Program-made: the position numbers and the translations under genes | Notes under the pieces: model-generated | Databases searched by the model: none | The model's input: only the letters and a program-made list of their open reading frames with translations | What the model was told of the DNA's origin: nothing | NCBI RefSeq assembly: GCF_005280255.1 | Contig: NZ_CP040018.1 | Coordinates: forward strand, 2,604,001-2,668,000 | Reading direction: 5' to 3' | Length of the DNA stretch: 64,000 bases | Origin: Arthrobacter sp. 24S4-2 | GTDB taxonomy: Bacteria > Actinomycetota > Actinomycetes > Actinomycetales > Micrococcaceae | Shown here: positions 47,380 to 56,290 of the stretch, piece by piece | Numbering within the stretch: the stretch's first letter is position 1 | Layout: every line of letters starts with the position of its first letter

Positions 47380-47919
47380 CTAGACGACAAGAAGAGAACG
47401 ATGGATTATTCCCAGCTGGCTTACGCGCTCCACGATGCTATTAACATTGAAGCCCGCAGCGCGTTGCCTTGTGCCCCTGTGATCGAGGCTGGAGGCGCCC
47501 GACGGAAACGTAGAGTCGACCGCCTCCGCGGCCAACTCGCGAATGTGTTCCATCGTGCCGCATGGGCCCTGGAACCAGACGTGCATTGTGTAATTCCTCG
47601 CGGATGCACCGGGCAGGGGAAGAATTAGCCCTACGGGACCACCCATGCCCTTTCTTTCAGGCTGTGTATCAAATCCGTGTCGGCAGGGTGCGTTGGGAAA
47701 TACATCAGGGGCCAGCTGCTGGCTCGAGTCCCTGCCCCACGGCGCCCGGCGGAAAACCACGGCGTCATCGTCCACGACTACCGGGGGAAAGTCATGATTC
47801 TTGCAGTTGGCCGCCCGCCCATGCAAAGCGGAGCCGATGGCGTCGCTCGAGGCGACGGCGAGGGAAATCTCGTGGAAACTCATACTCGGACTGCCACCGC
47901 AGGATAGAGCGACGCCCAA
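47380..47919 (-). CDS. possible secreted or lipoprotein, uncertain
   Basis: The frame upstream of the ATG reads LTFGLLLGVALSCGGSPS, which looks like a lipobox signal, but no start codon is in frame, so either the start is unusual or the gene is frameshifted. The rest (ISLAVASSDAIGSALHG, VVFRRAPWGRDSSQQ, YTMHVWFQGPCGTMEHIREL) matches no family known to me. Codon use is less biased than in neighbours. Could be a degenerate gene. Confidence 0.3.
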   Translation of the reverse strand: MGVALSCGGSPSMSFHEISLAVASSDAIGSALHGRAANCKNHDFPPVVVDDDAVVFRRAPWGRDSSQQLAPDVFPNAPCRHGFDTQPERKGMGGPVGLILPLPGASARNYTMHVWFQGPCGTMEHIRELAAEAVDSTFPSGASSLDHRGTRQRAAGFNVNSIVERVSQLGIIHRSLLVV

Positions 47920-48263
47920 GAGTAAACCGAACGTCAGCCGGCGGCGTGGGCGCAGGCGATGAAGTGGTCGGCCAACGGTTCCTCATTGCCGGCGCGGCTT
48001 ACTACGGACAGTTCTACGAGATCGACGCGTCCTGAGTTGGCGCCAGGCCAGTGGCTCCGCCGTCAGCACGGGAAAGCTACCCGTCTCGTATTGGCCAAGG
48101 GGTAACGCTGGATTGCCGGTCTGCCATCTTCCATGAAAACCAGACGAGATGGTGCCCATCAAGTACCTCCGATGCCGAGCTCCGCCTCAGCGACTGCACC
48201 CGGTTCCCCAACGATATGGCAACCGCCGGGCCGGGTCCAGACATTCACCGTGGCCTCAATGCC
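47920..48263. other. intergenic, no gene recognised
   Basis: Short plus-strand frame ends in FLIAGAAYYGQFYEIDAS at 48035, possibly the tail of a lost gene. Nothing else convincing. Confidence 0.35.
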
Positions 48264-48662
48264 TCAGCGGATACCGCTATCAACAATCAGTGTGATGTGA
48301 ACAGGTTGGTCCGAGATGACTACGAGCTTGGAAGCAGTCGAGGCGTAGCCGCCGACGTTGCTCGCCTTGATGACATAACGGCCGTCAGCCAGTGTGAGGC
48401 TGAAGGCACCTGCCGTGTCGGTAAGCGTTGAGCCCCGGACGGCGTCCCCGGCGAGGGCGACGACGGCGGCCCCGGATACCGGGCGCGGCGGACAGTCCTG
48501 GCCAACACGTTCGACCGGACAGGCCGGCGCCGACAGGACGTAACCAGTGACCAGCCCGGAATGGAGTGTCGCCTCCCGGGATTCGTTGATGCACCCGCAC
48601 AGCAGCAACAGGGCCGCCGCGGCCAGCAAAATCCGGTGGAACCGAGCCACGTCATTCACCAC
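48264..48662 (-). CDS. lipoprotein with carboxypeptidase-regulatory-like fold
   Basis: 132 aa. Signal peptide FHRILLAAAALLLLCGC with lipid-modifiable Cys near residue 24 (C preceded by LCG). Mature part: ATLHSGLVTGYVLSAPACPV, PVSGAAVVALAGD, TLTDTAGAFSLTLADGRYVI, the pattern of a small beta-sandwich (CarboxypepD_reg-like). Cell-surface role unknown. No clear operon partner. Confidence 0.75.
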   Translation of the reverse strand: MVNDVARFHRILLAAAALLLLCGCINESREATLHSGLVTGYVLSAPACPVERVGQDCPPRPVSGAAVVALAGDAVRGSTLTDTAGAFSLTLADGRYVIKASNVGGYASTASKLVVISDQPVHITLIVDSGIR

Positions 48663-48967
48663 GCAATCCTGGACACCATAACGTTGGTCCCGCGTTTTTC
48701 AACGCAGGAGCGGCCTCCTGCGGGGCAACGCATTGTGTACAACACCGAGTATCCACGCTTCACGAACCGGAACATAGGTCCTCCTGGCGTTCCTGGTTGG
48801 CCGGGCTGCCGAACGGCCCGGCATTGAACGCCTGCGTGCTCAGCTTCGTCCCTCCCAGCATTCCGGCCCGGACACGAAGTGAATCAACGGCAGGGTCCCG
48901 CAAGGTGAGAGATGCAAGCGGCGTTGCTGCATACTACTGGTGCCTCGGTGTCGTCCCGTGAGACTAC
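48663..48967. other. intergenic, nothing recognised
   Basis: Between lipoprotein start and lysR stop. No repeat, hairpin or frame of note. Confidence 0.4.
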
Positions 48968-49861
48968 CTACGGGGTGGCGCGGACAGAATCACGGATCAG
49001 GCCAAAGAGGGCGGCTGCAGCTTTGCTGGGGCGTCGGTCAGATGGAGTGGCCAGGGACATGGGCCACATGAGGTCGGTGCCAGTGACGTCGATGACCGTG
49101 ACTGCTGCGCCGGGTCGGATGGCGAATCGGGGGATGAAAGCAACACCGAGACCGTGGCTGACGAAGTCGCTCACGGTGGCGATGTCGGGAAGTTCCATCG
49201 TCACCCGGCGGGCTAGTCCTGCGTCGGCGAAGGCGCGGTCGACGATGGTGCGGTTTCCGTAGCCGATCGGTGAGTCGATGAAGTTGACGTCGGTGAGGTC
49301 ATGGAGTGGAACCTCCCTGGGTGATGCGAGCGGGTGATCGTTCGGGACGACAAGGTCGATCGGTACGCGAGCGATGTCGAGGAGATCGACGGCGAAGCGT
49401 GGTGTGGTGGGCATCGAAACGAGGGCGAGGTCGAGACGTCGTTCGCTGAGGGCTTCGACCAGTCCCTGAGACCCGGAGGGAGCAGCAGAGACATGGATGC
49501 CCACATGGGGATGCTGTGCGTGGAACGTTCCGAGGAGCGCCGCGAGATCGACCAATCCGACGGAGGTCATCGTTCCGATGCGGACGGTGCCGCGCAGTCC
49601 GCCCTGGACGGCGCCAACAGCGTCGCGTGCGTCCGCTGCGGCCTGCAGGGTGATCCGCGCCTTGGTTAGCAAGGCCGCCCCGGCGTCCGTCAAGGCGACA
49701 TGTTTCGTGCTGCGGTCAAGCAGCATGGCACCAAGTTCGCGCTCGAGGGCTTTGATCGCTGCCGATATGGCCGACTGAACCACGTGGACCCGGGCGGCGC
49801 CCCGTGTGAAGCTTTGCTCCTCGGCCACAGCCACGAAGTACTCAAGTTGACGCAGTTCCAT
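48968..49861 (-). CDS. LysR-family transcriptional regulator
   Basis: 297 aa from ATG 49861 (MELRQLEYFVAVAEEQSFTR); the longer frame is rejected as it runs over the divergent promoter. HTH with AARVHVVQSAISAAIKALERELG, then a periplasmic-binding-type effector domain. Divergent from the MFS at 49974 with 112 bases between, so likely its regulator. Confidence 0.92.
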   Translation of the reverse strand: MELRQLEYFVAVAEEQSFTRGAARVHVVQSAISAAIKALERELGAMLLDRSTKHVALTDAGAALLTKARITLQAAADARDAVGAVQGGLRGTVRIGTMTSVGLVDLAALLGTFHAQHPHVGIHVSAAPSGSQGLVEALSERRLDLALVSMPTTPRFAVDLLDIARVPIDLVVPNDHPLASPREVPLHDLTDVNFIDSPIGYGNRTIVDRAFADAGLARRVTMELPDIATVSDFVSHGLGVAFIPRFAIRPGAAVTVIDVTGTDLMWPMSLATPSDRRPSKAAAALFGLIRDSVRATP

Positions 49862-49973
49862 CCGCTTATTATCTCTAGAATTGATAAGACTTGGCAAAAT
49901 AATTCGTTGGACGAGATGCATTAACCGCGGGAGGGTAATAGTACAAACCCGCACCGATCCCTCGGAGTTCTTC

Positions 49974-51227
49974 ATGTCAGCTTCAACCACTTCAACAACA
50001 GTCGCCTCGCACCAGACAGTTAGCGTCCGGCCCGGGCATTCGCCGAGCCGTCATCACCTCGGGTTCTGGATGATCGCGTTCGCGTTCCTCGTCGCGATGG
50101 CCTTCTCCGCCGCCCCGGCACCGCTGTACCCGCTGTATCAGGCACGGGACGGGCTCTCGACGTTCATGGGCACGGTGATCTTCGCCGTGTATGCCGTCGG
50201 TGTGGTGATCAGCCTGGTCCTCGCCGGTCATGTCTCTGACTGGGTGGGGCGGAAGAAGATCCTGATCCCGGCGCTGGTGCTCGAATTCGCCGCCGCAGCG
50301 CTGTTCCTCGCGGTGCCCGAGCTGTGGGCGCTACTGGTGGCGCGGTTCATCTCAGGACTCGGGATCGGGATGCTGACCGCGACGGCGACCGCTCACCTTC
50401 ATGATCTGCACGTCCGGCACCGTCCGGGAGCATCGAAGCAGCGCTTCGAGATCGTGTCCACCGCCGTGAACATCGGCGGCATCGGCCTCGGTCCGCTCGT
50501 CAGTGGCCTGCTCGCCCAGGTCCTTGCCGAACCGCTGCGCACGCCGTACCTGGTCTTCGGCATCCTGATCGCCGTGAGCATCGTCGCCGTGCTGCTCACG
50601 CCCGAGACGGTCGGGGAGCAGCTTGTGAAGCCGACATACCGTCCGCAGCGCATCAGCGCCGACCACGGTGACCGCGCGGGTTACATCGCCGCCGTCGCCT
50701 CGGGCTTCGTCGCCTTCGCCGTGTTCGGCGTCTTCACCTCCGTCGCTCCGGCCCTTATAGCAAACATGCTTGAACAGCCCTCCCGGGCGATCTCCGGGCT
50801 CGTCGTTTTTGCCGTGTTCGGTGCAGCCGCCATCGCCCAGACTGCCACCAGCCGCCTGGGGCTCAAGACCCGCCAGACCGGCGGGCTCCTCGCGATGGCT
50901 GTCGGTCTCGTCGTGCTCGTGATCGGCATGATCGGCACGAACCTCCCGACGTTCCTGATCGGCGGCGTGGTGGCCGGCATGGGAGCAGGCATGCTCTTCA
51001 AAGCAGCTATCGGCGCCGTCGCGGCCATGGCCGCGCCCGAAAAGCGCGGCGGAGCACTCGCCGGCCTGTTCCTCATCTCCTACGTCGGACTCAGCGTTCC
51101 CGCACTCGCGATCGGGATCGCCACCCTAGCCATCTCCTCAACCGTCGCGATGACCGGGCTCACCGTGGTTCTGCTGATCATGCTCGCCATCGTCCGAGTG
51201 CTCGCTCGCCGCAGCCCGCGCCGGTAG
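49974..51227 (+). CDS. MFS transporter, possible drug or metabolite efflux
   Basis: 417 aa from ATG 49974 (MSASTTSTTVASHQTV). Twelve helices; motif A AGHVSDWVGRKKILI. The sequence FAVYAVGVVISLVLAGHVSDW is typical of YceI/araJ-like exporters. GGAG-type site precedes. Immediately downstream is a truncated NAD(P)-binding gene that was probably its operon partner. Controlled by the divergent LysR. Confidence 0.9.
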   Translation: MSASTTSTTVASHQTVSVRPGHSPSRHHLGFWMIAFAFLVAMAFSAAPAPLYPLYQARDGLSTFMGTVIFAVYAVGVVISLVLAGHVSDWVGRKKILIPALVLEFAAAALFLAVPELWALLVARFISGLGIGMLTATATAHLHDLHVRHRPGASKQRFEIVSTAVNIGGIGLGPLVSGLLAQVLAEPLRTPYLVFGILIAVSIVAVLLTPETVGEQLVKPTYRPQRISADHGDRAGYIAAVASGFVAFAVFGVFTSVAPALIANMLEQPSRAISGLVVFAVFGAAAIAQTATSRLGLKTRQTGGLLAMAVGLVVLVIGMIGTNLPTFLIGGVVAGMGAGMLFKAAIGAVAAMAAPEKRGGALAGLFLISYVGLSVPALAIGIATLAISSTVAMTGLTVVLLIMLAIVRVLARRSPRR

Positions 51228-51254
51228 CGCGAACATCAACGGAGGAAAACCACG

Positions 51255-51353
51255 GTCACACATGCGGTACTCGGAGTGGGGAACGTCGGCGCCGCGGTCG
51301 CCCGAACGGCGCTGACCGCCGGATTCGATGTCCACGTCGGTGATGCCCGCGGC
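51255..51353 (+). pseudogene. NAD(P)-binding reductase, N-terminal scrap
   Basis: GGAGG at 51241, then a frame reading THAVLGVGNVGAAVARTALT and AGFDVHVGDARG, the Rossmann start of an F420-dependent NADP reductase-like (NAD_binding_10 or YqkD type) protein. Its codon at the expected start is GTC, and after about 33 codons it is joined to IS256 transposase sequence. Truncated by that insertion. Confidence 0.6.
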
Positions 51354-51541
51354 TGTGGGAGAACCGTGGAGCGAGTTCTTGCTGTTCCTGGACGATGACG
51401 TGGAAATCCGGCGGGTCATCTGCAGCACCAACGCCATCGAATCCGCCAAACGCCCGCTACCGGCGCGAGGTCAGAGCCAGGGGCCGTTTGCGCACCGAGC
51501 AGGCGGCCCTGGCCACGGTGGGAGTGTTTGCTGTGAGCCGG
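51354..51541 (+). pseudogene. IS256-family (Mutator) transposase remnant
   Basis: PWSEFLLFLDDDVEIRRVIC and STNAIES are the C-terminal Mutator-type transposase motif (WxxFIPFL..PxEIRRVIYTTNAIES), followed in another frame by ARYRREVRARGRLRTEQAAL. Only about 60 codons with a frame change remain, so it is dead. It ends at the SnoaL-like gene stop. Confidence 0.75.
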
Positions 51542-51542
51542 G

Positions 51543-51926
51543 TTAGTCCGACGAGTGTTCCGCTGCGTCCCTGACCAGTGCTGTGGCGACAAACTGTTCG
51601 AAGCGGACGATGAGGCCGCCGCGGACGGTGAAGTGGTGTGCGACGTGGACGTTGAGGGGTTTTCGGCTGCGTTTGTGGATGGCGGTGTAGCTGGCCAGCA
51701 CTACAACGTTTTCGCCGTCGACGACGTAGGTGTCGTCGTGGGCGGCCCAGCCGTCCCAGTCCCGGCGAGTTCTTCCATGACGTTTTTTGGTGACGCCTGT
51801 CGGTGTCCGGTAGGTTCCGGCGAGGGGGAACCCGGCCATCTCGGTCCATTCCACGTCCGGGGCCATGGTGGCGCGCAGGGCTTCGAGGTCTCCGGCCGCG
51901 GAGGCGAGATACTGGCGGCGGACCAC
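51543..51926 (-). CDS. SnoaL-like (NTF2-fold) protein
   Basis: 127 aa from GTG 51926. NTF2-like fold: YLASAAGDLEALRATMAPDVEWTEMAGFPLAGTY, DDTYVVDGENVVVLASYTAIHK, VAHHFTVRGGLIVRFEQFVAT. The middle KKRHGRTRRDW could reflect two compensating indels, since one A fewer in the A6 run would give KNVMEEL, the more usual residues. It follows the MBL-fold gene by 29 bases. Possibly an isomerase, or a binding protein for a small aromatic. Confidence 0.82.
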   Translation of the reverse strand: MVRRQYLASAAGDLEALRATMAPDVEWTEMAGFPLAGTYRTPTGVTKKRHGRTRRDWDGWAAHDDTYVVDGENVVVLASYTAIHKRSRKPLNVHVAHHFTVRGGLIVRFEQFVATALVRDAAEHSSD

Positions 51927-51955
51927 GGCCGCGGGGGCGTTCTCGTCGGTCTGGT

Positions 51956-52762
51956 TCAGCCCCAGGTCATCTCCCCCTTGGCGACCTTGGTGCCCAGCGT
52001 GGCGGCAATGCCCAGGCCGGCGTCGGGGTAGGCGGCCTTCAGCGTGGTTTCCGCTGCGGCGGCATCGGGAGCGTCCGCAACAGTTGTTTCGAAGAACCGC
52101 AGGTAGTCGCGGGTGTGTTGGATTGAGGTCAGGTCCGTGGGCGAGCCGGTGGTGCGGTGGCCTGCGGAGACGAAGCTGGGGTTGAGGGCCTCGAAGCTAT
52201 CCAGTACGCGGATCCACTCCTCGCGCTGCTCGCGGGTGGGCGAGTCTGCGGTCCATACATGCAGTCCTTCGAAGAGGAGGACACCGCCGAGGAGCACGCC
52301 ATCGACTGGCTCGTATACGAACCACGCGCGGTCACCGAGGTTCTTGCTGGCCCGGCGTACCTCAAGGTTGACGCCGTCAACGGTCAGGCGTGTCTCTGTC
52401 AGCGGTGCGATGGTGATCAGGCGTGAGGGCAGGTTGGCGCCCAGGTGCGCCCAGGACACCAGCTTTTTCTCGTAGGTGTCCTTAATGTGTTCGATCACGT
52501 CATCCGGGGCAAGGAAACGAGCCTCCGGGAAAGCCTCGGCGATGACCTCGGCCCCGAAGTAGAAGTCAGGATCGCCGGCGGTGATCAAGACTGTCTGAAG
52601 GGACTTTCCCGAGTCGAGTATCCGGGCGACAATCCGGTGGCCGTCGGCGCGGGTAAACCCGGCGTCAACGAGAAGTGCTTCGGATTCACCGGTTACCAGG
52701 ACGCTGGTCTTGTTCAGGGACGAATCCGGCGCGTCGATGATGGTGTAGTTCAACGGGGTCAT
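51956..52762 (-). CDS. MBL-fold protein lacking the HxHxDH zinc motif
   Basis: 268 aa from ATG 52762 (MTPLNYTIIDAPDSSL; GAAGG upstream). Metallo-beta-lactamase fold start LVTGESEALLVDAGFTRADGHR, but the HxHxDH loop is replaced by ITAGDPDFYFGAEVI and only scattered His such as SAGHR remain. It may bind a different metal or act as a non-zinc hydrolase or binding protein. Divergent from AraC, co-directed with SnoaL-like gene: a small regulated operon. Confidence 0.85.
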   Translation of the reverse strand: MTPLNYTIIDAPDSSLNKTSVLVTGESEALLVDAGFTRADGHRIVARILDSGKSLQTVLITAGDPDFYFGAEVIAEAFPEARFLAPDDVIEHIKDTYEKKLVSWAHLGANLPSRLITIAPLTETRLTVDGVNLEVRRASKNLGDRAWFVYEPVDGVLLGGVLLFEGLHVWTADSPTREQREEWIRVLDSFEALNPSFVSAGHRTTGSPTDLTSIQHTRDYLRFFETTVADAPDAAAAETTLKAAYPDAGLGIAATLGTKVAKGEMTWG

Positions 52763-52871
52763 GGCGTGTACCTTCGTTTGGGGAACCGAGTACAAAACGG
52801 ACTTGGTTGCTGTAAGCCTACGGATCCGGTACCGTGCTTTCACGGTCCTGTTGAGTCGAGAGATGGTAAAA

Positions 52872-53756
52872 ATGGGACAACCGGATATTCGCCCGGTCCG
52901 CTACACCCCGTCGCCGGCGGCATCCGGAGAGATAGAACTGATGTCGCTGCGCCAGATGCGCAAGCGAGGCGGGCTCAATGAGTTCGTTTCCGCTCAGCGC
53001 TTGGACTTCGACCTGCTCTTCCGGATCGACTCCGGCTCGACGACACATACTGTGGACTTTCAGGAGTATCTCCTTGCCCCTGGTGACGCCATGTGGGTGC
53101 GGGCGGGCCAGGTTCAGCAGTGGGGTTCCATCAGTGACATCGATGGCCCCGTGCTGCTATTCACCCCCGCAGCCCTCGAGAACCGGATCCATCAGCAGAT
53201 CACCACATCCGTGACAACCCCACCCAACCACTTTCCAGCAGATGCCCTCTCCGGATCATCGGAGACGGACGCAGCACTGGCGCAGGCCTTCACCATTGCC
53301 GGCAACGGACAAGGAAACGCTCTGCGCAGGCTGGCCCTGGCCCATGCCATTTCAGTCGCGCTCCTGCTCCTGGTCGTGTCCGCCTCAGAGGAAAGCGTTC
53401 GAGGTCGGAAACAGGCGCACGAGGCATTCATCTGGTTCAGGGAGAATATTGACGAGAATTTCCGAACACGTCGAACGGTGCAGGACTATGCCGCCCGGCT
53501 TGGTTACTCCACCCGAACACTCAACCGGCTAAGCCGTGAGAACACAGGGCTCACCGCCAAGCAGCTCATCGATGAACGGATAGTTCTCGAAGCAAAAAGG
53601 GCTCTGGCGCATGGCGCCTCCTCCGTGGCCACGATCGCTGAGGAAGTAGGCTTCGACGACCCGTCTAACTTCTCCAAGTACTTCCGCCAGCGTGTGGGTA
53701 TTGCCCCAGCGGCCTTCCGCGACGCCGCCAAAGGAGAGGCGCGACAGGCAGACTGA
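52872..53756 (+). CDS. AraC-family transcriptional regulator
   Basis: 294 aa from ATG 52872 (GAGAG upstream; an ATG at 52863 is alternative). Cupin-like N-terminal sensor (LAPGDAMWVRAGQVQQWG) and a C-terminal AraC double HTH (RRTVQDYAARLGYSTRTLNRL, SVATIAEEVGFDDPSNFSKYFRQRVG). Divergent from the MBL-fold/SnoaL-like pair with about 110 bases between, so probably their activator. Confidence 0.92.
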   Translation: MGQPDIRPVRYTPSPAASGEIELMSLRQMRKRGGLNEFVSAQRLDFDLLFRIDSGSTTHTVDFQEYLLAPGDAMWVRAGQVQQWGSISDIDGPVLLFTPAALENRIHQQITTSVTTPPNHFPADALSGSSETDAALAQAFTIAGNGQGNALRRLALAHAISVALLLLVVSASEESVRGRKQAHEAFIWFRENIDENFRTRRTVQDYAARLGYSTRTLNRLSRENTGLTAKQLIDERIVLEAKRALAHGASSVATIAEEVGFDDPSNFSKYFRQRVGIAPAAFRDAAKGEARQAD

Positions 53757-53808
53757 AAGTTCCAGGAATGCACAGTCCAGAGCTCCCCAGGCTTCTTCTT
53801 ACCCTCGC

Positions 53809-54183
53809 TCAGAGGCCGAACGGGCCGAACCGGGCAATGGCGACACCAGCGGCAAGGATGCCCAAAACGAGGTTGATGATTACATTGGGCTTTTCGTGGC
53901 GACGATTATGAGTGATGCCCGCACCTGCCATAAGAAGGAAGAGCCCGGCCGCGGCTGTGGGCACCAGCACTGTGGCTATACCCAGTACTGCCGGCAGGAT
54001 GAGGCCCAGGGCGGCGAGGATTTCGAGTGCGCCGATGCGCTTGACGGCGCCGTCGGAGAAGTCTTCCACCCACCCTTGGCCGGCGGCCGCAAGCTTCGCT
54101 TTCGGTTGGGCGATTTTCATGGTTCCTGCCGCCAGGAAGAGAAGGGCGAGTACGGCCGTGATGATCCAGAGGACGATGTTCAT
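53809..54183 (-). CDS. DoxX-family membrane protein
   Basis: 124 aa, four helices: IVLWIITAVLALLFLAAGTMK, KRIGALEILAALGLILPA, VLVPTAAAGLFLLMAGAGITH, NVIINLVLGILAAGVAIARFG. DoxX proteins are small inner-membrane proteins linked to thiol or quinone metabolism. It ends before the AraC gene (convergent) and follows the luciferase-like gene by 46 bases, so likely cotranscribed with it. Confidence 0.87.
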   Translation of the reverse strand: MNIVLWIITAVLALLFLAAGTMKIAQPKAKLAAAGQGWVEDFSDGAVKRIGALEILAALGLILPAVLGIATVLVPTAAAGLFLLMAGAGITHNRRHEKPNVIINLVLGILAAGVAIARFGPFGL

Positions 54184-54229
54184 GATGTTCTTCTTTCGTG
54201 AGGCACTGGGTTGTTCGAGACTGGGAGCG

Positions 54230-55282
54230 TCATGCGACTGCCATCGCGTGCCGGTGGTCGGAGAGTATTTCGCGGACCATGGGGACGACTTTGCTCCCGT
54301 AGAGTTCGACGGCTTTGAGGCGTGCGGTGATCGGCTGGGCTCCGGAAGTGAAGATAAGGTCGAAGCGGCCGACGCCTAGTGATGCCACGGCACGTGCGAT
54401 TCTCCGGGCGACGGTCTCCGGTGAGCCGATGTACATCGAGCCGTTCCGGGTTTCGGCCTCGAACTCTTCGCGGCGGACGGGAGGCCAGCCGCGGATGGCT
54501 CCGATGCGGTCCCTGACTACCTTGTAGTGGGGCCAGAAGATCTCTTTGGCTTCGTCGTCGGTTTCCGCAATGAACCCGGGGGAGTGCATTCCTACGGGCC
54601 ATGCGGTCGTGTTGAACTCCTCCGCTGCCCGCTTGTAGAGGTCAATGAAGGGCAGGAACCGTTCCGGTTGTCCGCCGATGATGGCGAGCATCAGGGGGAG
54701 CCCGTATTTCGCGGTGCGGACCACTGACTGGGGTGTGCCGCCGACGCCGACCCACGTCTTGAGTCCTTGCTCTGTCTTGGGGTAGACATCAGCATCAACC
54801 AGCGGTGCACGCATGGTGCCGTTCCAGGTCACCGGTTTCTCTTCAAGGAGGCGTGCGAACAGCTCGATCTTCTCCTCAAAGAGCACATCGTAGTCTTTGA
54901 GGTCGTAGCCGAAGAGCGGGAAGGACTCGGTGAAGGAACCTCGTCCCAGAATGACCTCGGCACGGCCGTTGGAGAGCGCGTCCACCGTGGCAAATCGTTG
55001 GAAGACGCGGACCGGGTCGTCGGAACTGAGCACCGTTACGCCGGATCCAAGGCGGATCCGTGAGGTGCGCGTGGCCATGCCGGCGAGGACAGTCTCCGGG
55101 GCCGAGACTGAATACTCGGGGCGGTGGTGCTCACCGACTGTAAACACATCCACACCCAACTCGTCGGCCAGCACGGCCTCGTCGACCAACTGCCTGATCG
55201 CACGGGCGTGGCTTACGGGTGCACCCTGGTCGTCAACAGGGACGTCGCCGAAGGTGTCCAAGCCAAAGATCACTTCGCTCAT
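54230..55282 (-). CDS. luciferase-like flavin monooxygenase (LLM class)
   Basis: 350 aa. LLM fold: FGLDTFGDVPVDDQGAPVSH start, VGEHHRPEYSVSAPETVLAG, LGSGVTVLSSDDPVRVFQRFATVDALSNGRAE, and VGVGGTPQSVVRTAKYG. Similar to the MupA/atu2307 group of FMN-dependent monooxygenases that oxidise small aldehydes or organosulfur compounds. Divergent from MarR with three operators between. Probable partner: DoxX downstream. Confidence 0.92.
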   Translation of the reverse strand: MSEVIFGLDTFGDVPVDDQGAPVSHARAIRQLVDEAVLADELGVDVFTVGEHHRPEYSVSAPETVLAGMATRTSRIRLGSGVTVLSSDDPVRVFQRFATVDALSNGRAEVILGRGSFTESFPLFGYDLKDYDVLFEEKIELFARLLEEKPVTWNGTMRAPLVDADVYPKTEQGLKTWVGVGGTPQSVVRTAKYGLPLMLAIIGGQPERFLPFIDLYKRAAEEFNTTAWPVGMHSPGFIAETDDEAKEIFWPHYKVVRDRIGAIRGWPPVRREEFEAETRNGSMYIGSPETVARRIARAVASLGVGRFDLIFTSGAQPITARLKAVELYGSKVVPMVREILSDHRHAMAVA

Positions 55283-55295
55283 GGGTCTCCTCTAA

Positions 55296-55355
55296 TTGAT
55301 ATGTCAATTACTTAATTGACGCGTCAATCATCACCCCGTATGGTTGACATGTCAA
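55296..55355. promoter_or_regulatory. three TTGA-N4-TCAA operators
   Basis: TTGATATGTCAA (55296-55307), TTGACGCGTCAA (55316-55327) and TTGACATGTCAA (55344-55355), spaced 20 and 28 bases start to start. They fill the region between the divergent LLM gene and marR, so MarR probably binds cooperatively. The third copy helps place the MarR start downstream of it. Confidence 0.8.
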
Positions 55356-55372
55356 GCGAAGATGAGGTGGTC

Positions 55373-55873
55373 ATGGAACAAAGCGGTAAGAGTGCCCGAC
55401 AGAGTCCTACTCCGGATGAACTGGCCGTATGGCGCGAGTATGTCGAGACGGCAGAGGCGTTACGCCAGGCCCTGGCGGCGGGGCTACAGGCCACGTCCGG
55501 CGTTTCCCCGGGTGACTATGCCGTGCTCCTGGCCCTGAGCGAATCTGACGGGCACCGTTTGCGGTCCTCGGCGCTCGCCGAGGGGATCGGGTGGGAGCGC
55601 AGCCGACTTTCGCACCATCTAGGTCGCATGGAAGGCCGGGGGCTCATCCTGAGGCGCAAGTCCGGTGGGGACAGCCGTGGCGCAGAGGTGGAGCTCACCG
55701 ACGACGGAGCACGGACTTTCCGTGCTTCTTCAGGGCCGCATCTCCGGCTTGTCCGCCGCCTCTTTATCGACGCCCTTGCGCCGGCGGACCTCGAAGCCGT
55801 TGGGAAGGTTGCAACGAGTTTGCGCCGCCACCTGGAGGAACTCGCTCTTGAACAGGAAAACGACCAGGACTGA
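55373..55873 (+). CDS. MarR-family regulator of the LLM gene
   Basis: 166 aa from ATG 55373 (MEQSGKSARQSPTPDELAVW), chosen because GAGG stands 6 bases upstream and earlier starts would place the operators inside the gene. Winged helix: VSPGDYAVLLALSESDGHRLRSSALAEGIGWERSRLSHHLGRM, wing RKSGGDSRGAEVELTDDG. Autorepressor and repressor of the divergent gene by arrangement. Confidence 0.9.
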   Translation: MEQSGKSARQSPTPDELAVWREYVETAEALRQALAAGLQATSGVSPGDYAVLLALSESDGHRLRSSALAEGIGWERSRLSHHLGRMEGRGLILRRKSGGDSRGAEVELTDDGARTFRASSGPHLRLVRRLFIDALAPADLEAVGKVATSLRRHLEELALEQENDQD

Positions 55874-56005
55874 GCCGTCGTCGAGCATTATCCGCGCGAC
55901 GCCGTGGTGGCGCCGGCCGTGGACGTGGGGACGGTCATTGCTCAAGACTCCGAGTATGCCCGGTACTCCTAAAGCTGTCCCTAGTGTCACGTAGCATGGT
56001 CTGGC

Positions 56006-56290
56006 ATGGGCGCGAATCGGGATTTGTCGACGGACGAGCTGGTGGGTGCCTGGACACTGGTTGGCGATGACTGGGAGTTACTGGGCAATAAGTCGGGGGT
56101 GACCCGCTTGGGATTCGCACTGTTGTTGAAGTTCTTTGAGCTCGAGGCCCGTTTTCCGCGAGCAGGATCGGACTTTCCTCACGGGGCGGCGGGGTACGTG
56201 CGGACCAGGTCAGAGTCGGCGCAGCTACCCTTGATGAGTACGAGTGGTCCGGCAGAACCGCCAAGCGCCATCTTGTAGAGGAACCGATTG
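56006..56290 (+). pseudogene. Tn3-family transposase N-terminal remnant (DUF4158)
   Basis: DELVGAWTLVGDDWELLGNK, SGVTRLGFALLLKFFELEARFPR is the DUF4158 start of Tn3 transposases. The frame changes near 56175-56195 to VRADQVRVGAATLDEYEWSG and RTAKRHLVEEPIG (the DYDWxGRT-type region). Only about 90 codons remain, joined to a lipase fragment, so it is dead. Confidence 0.8.

Noticed and set aside
47562..48035. 157-codon plus-strand frame
   Set aside because: Arg/Pro-rich, opposite to the uncertain frame at 47380-47919, and without a plausible start.
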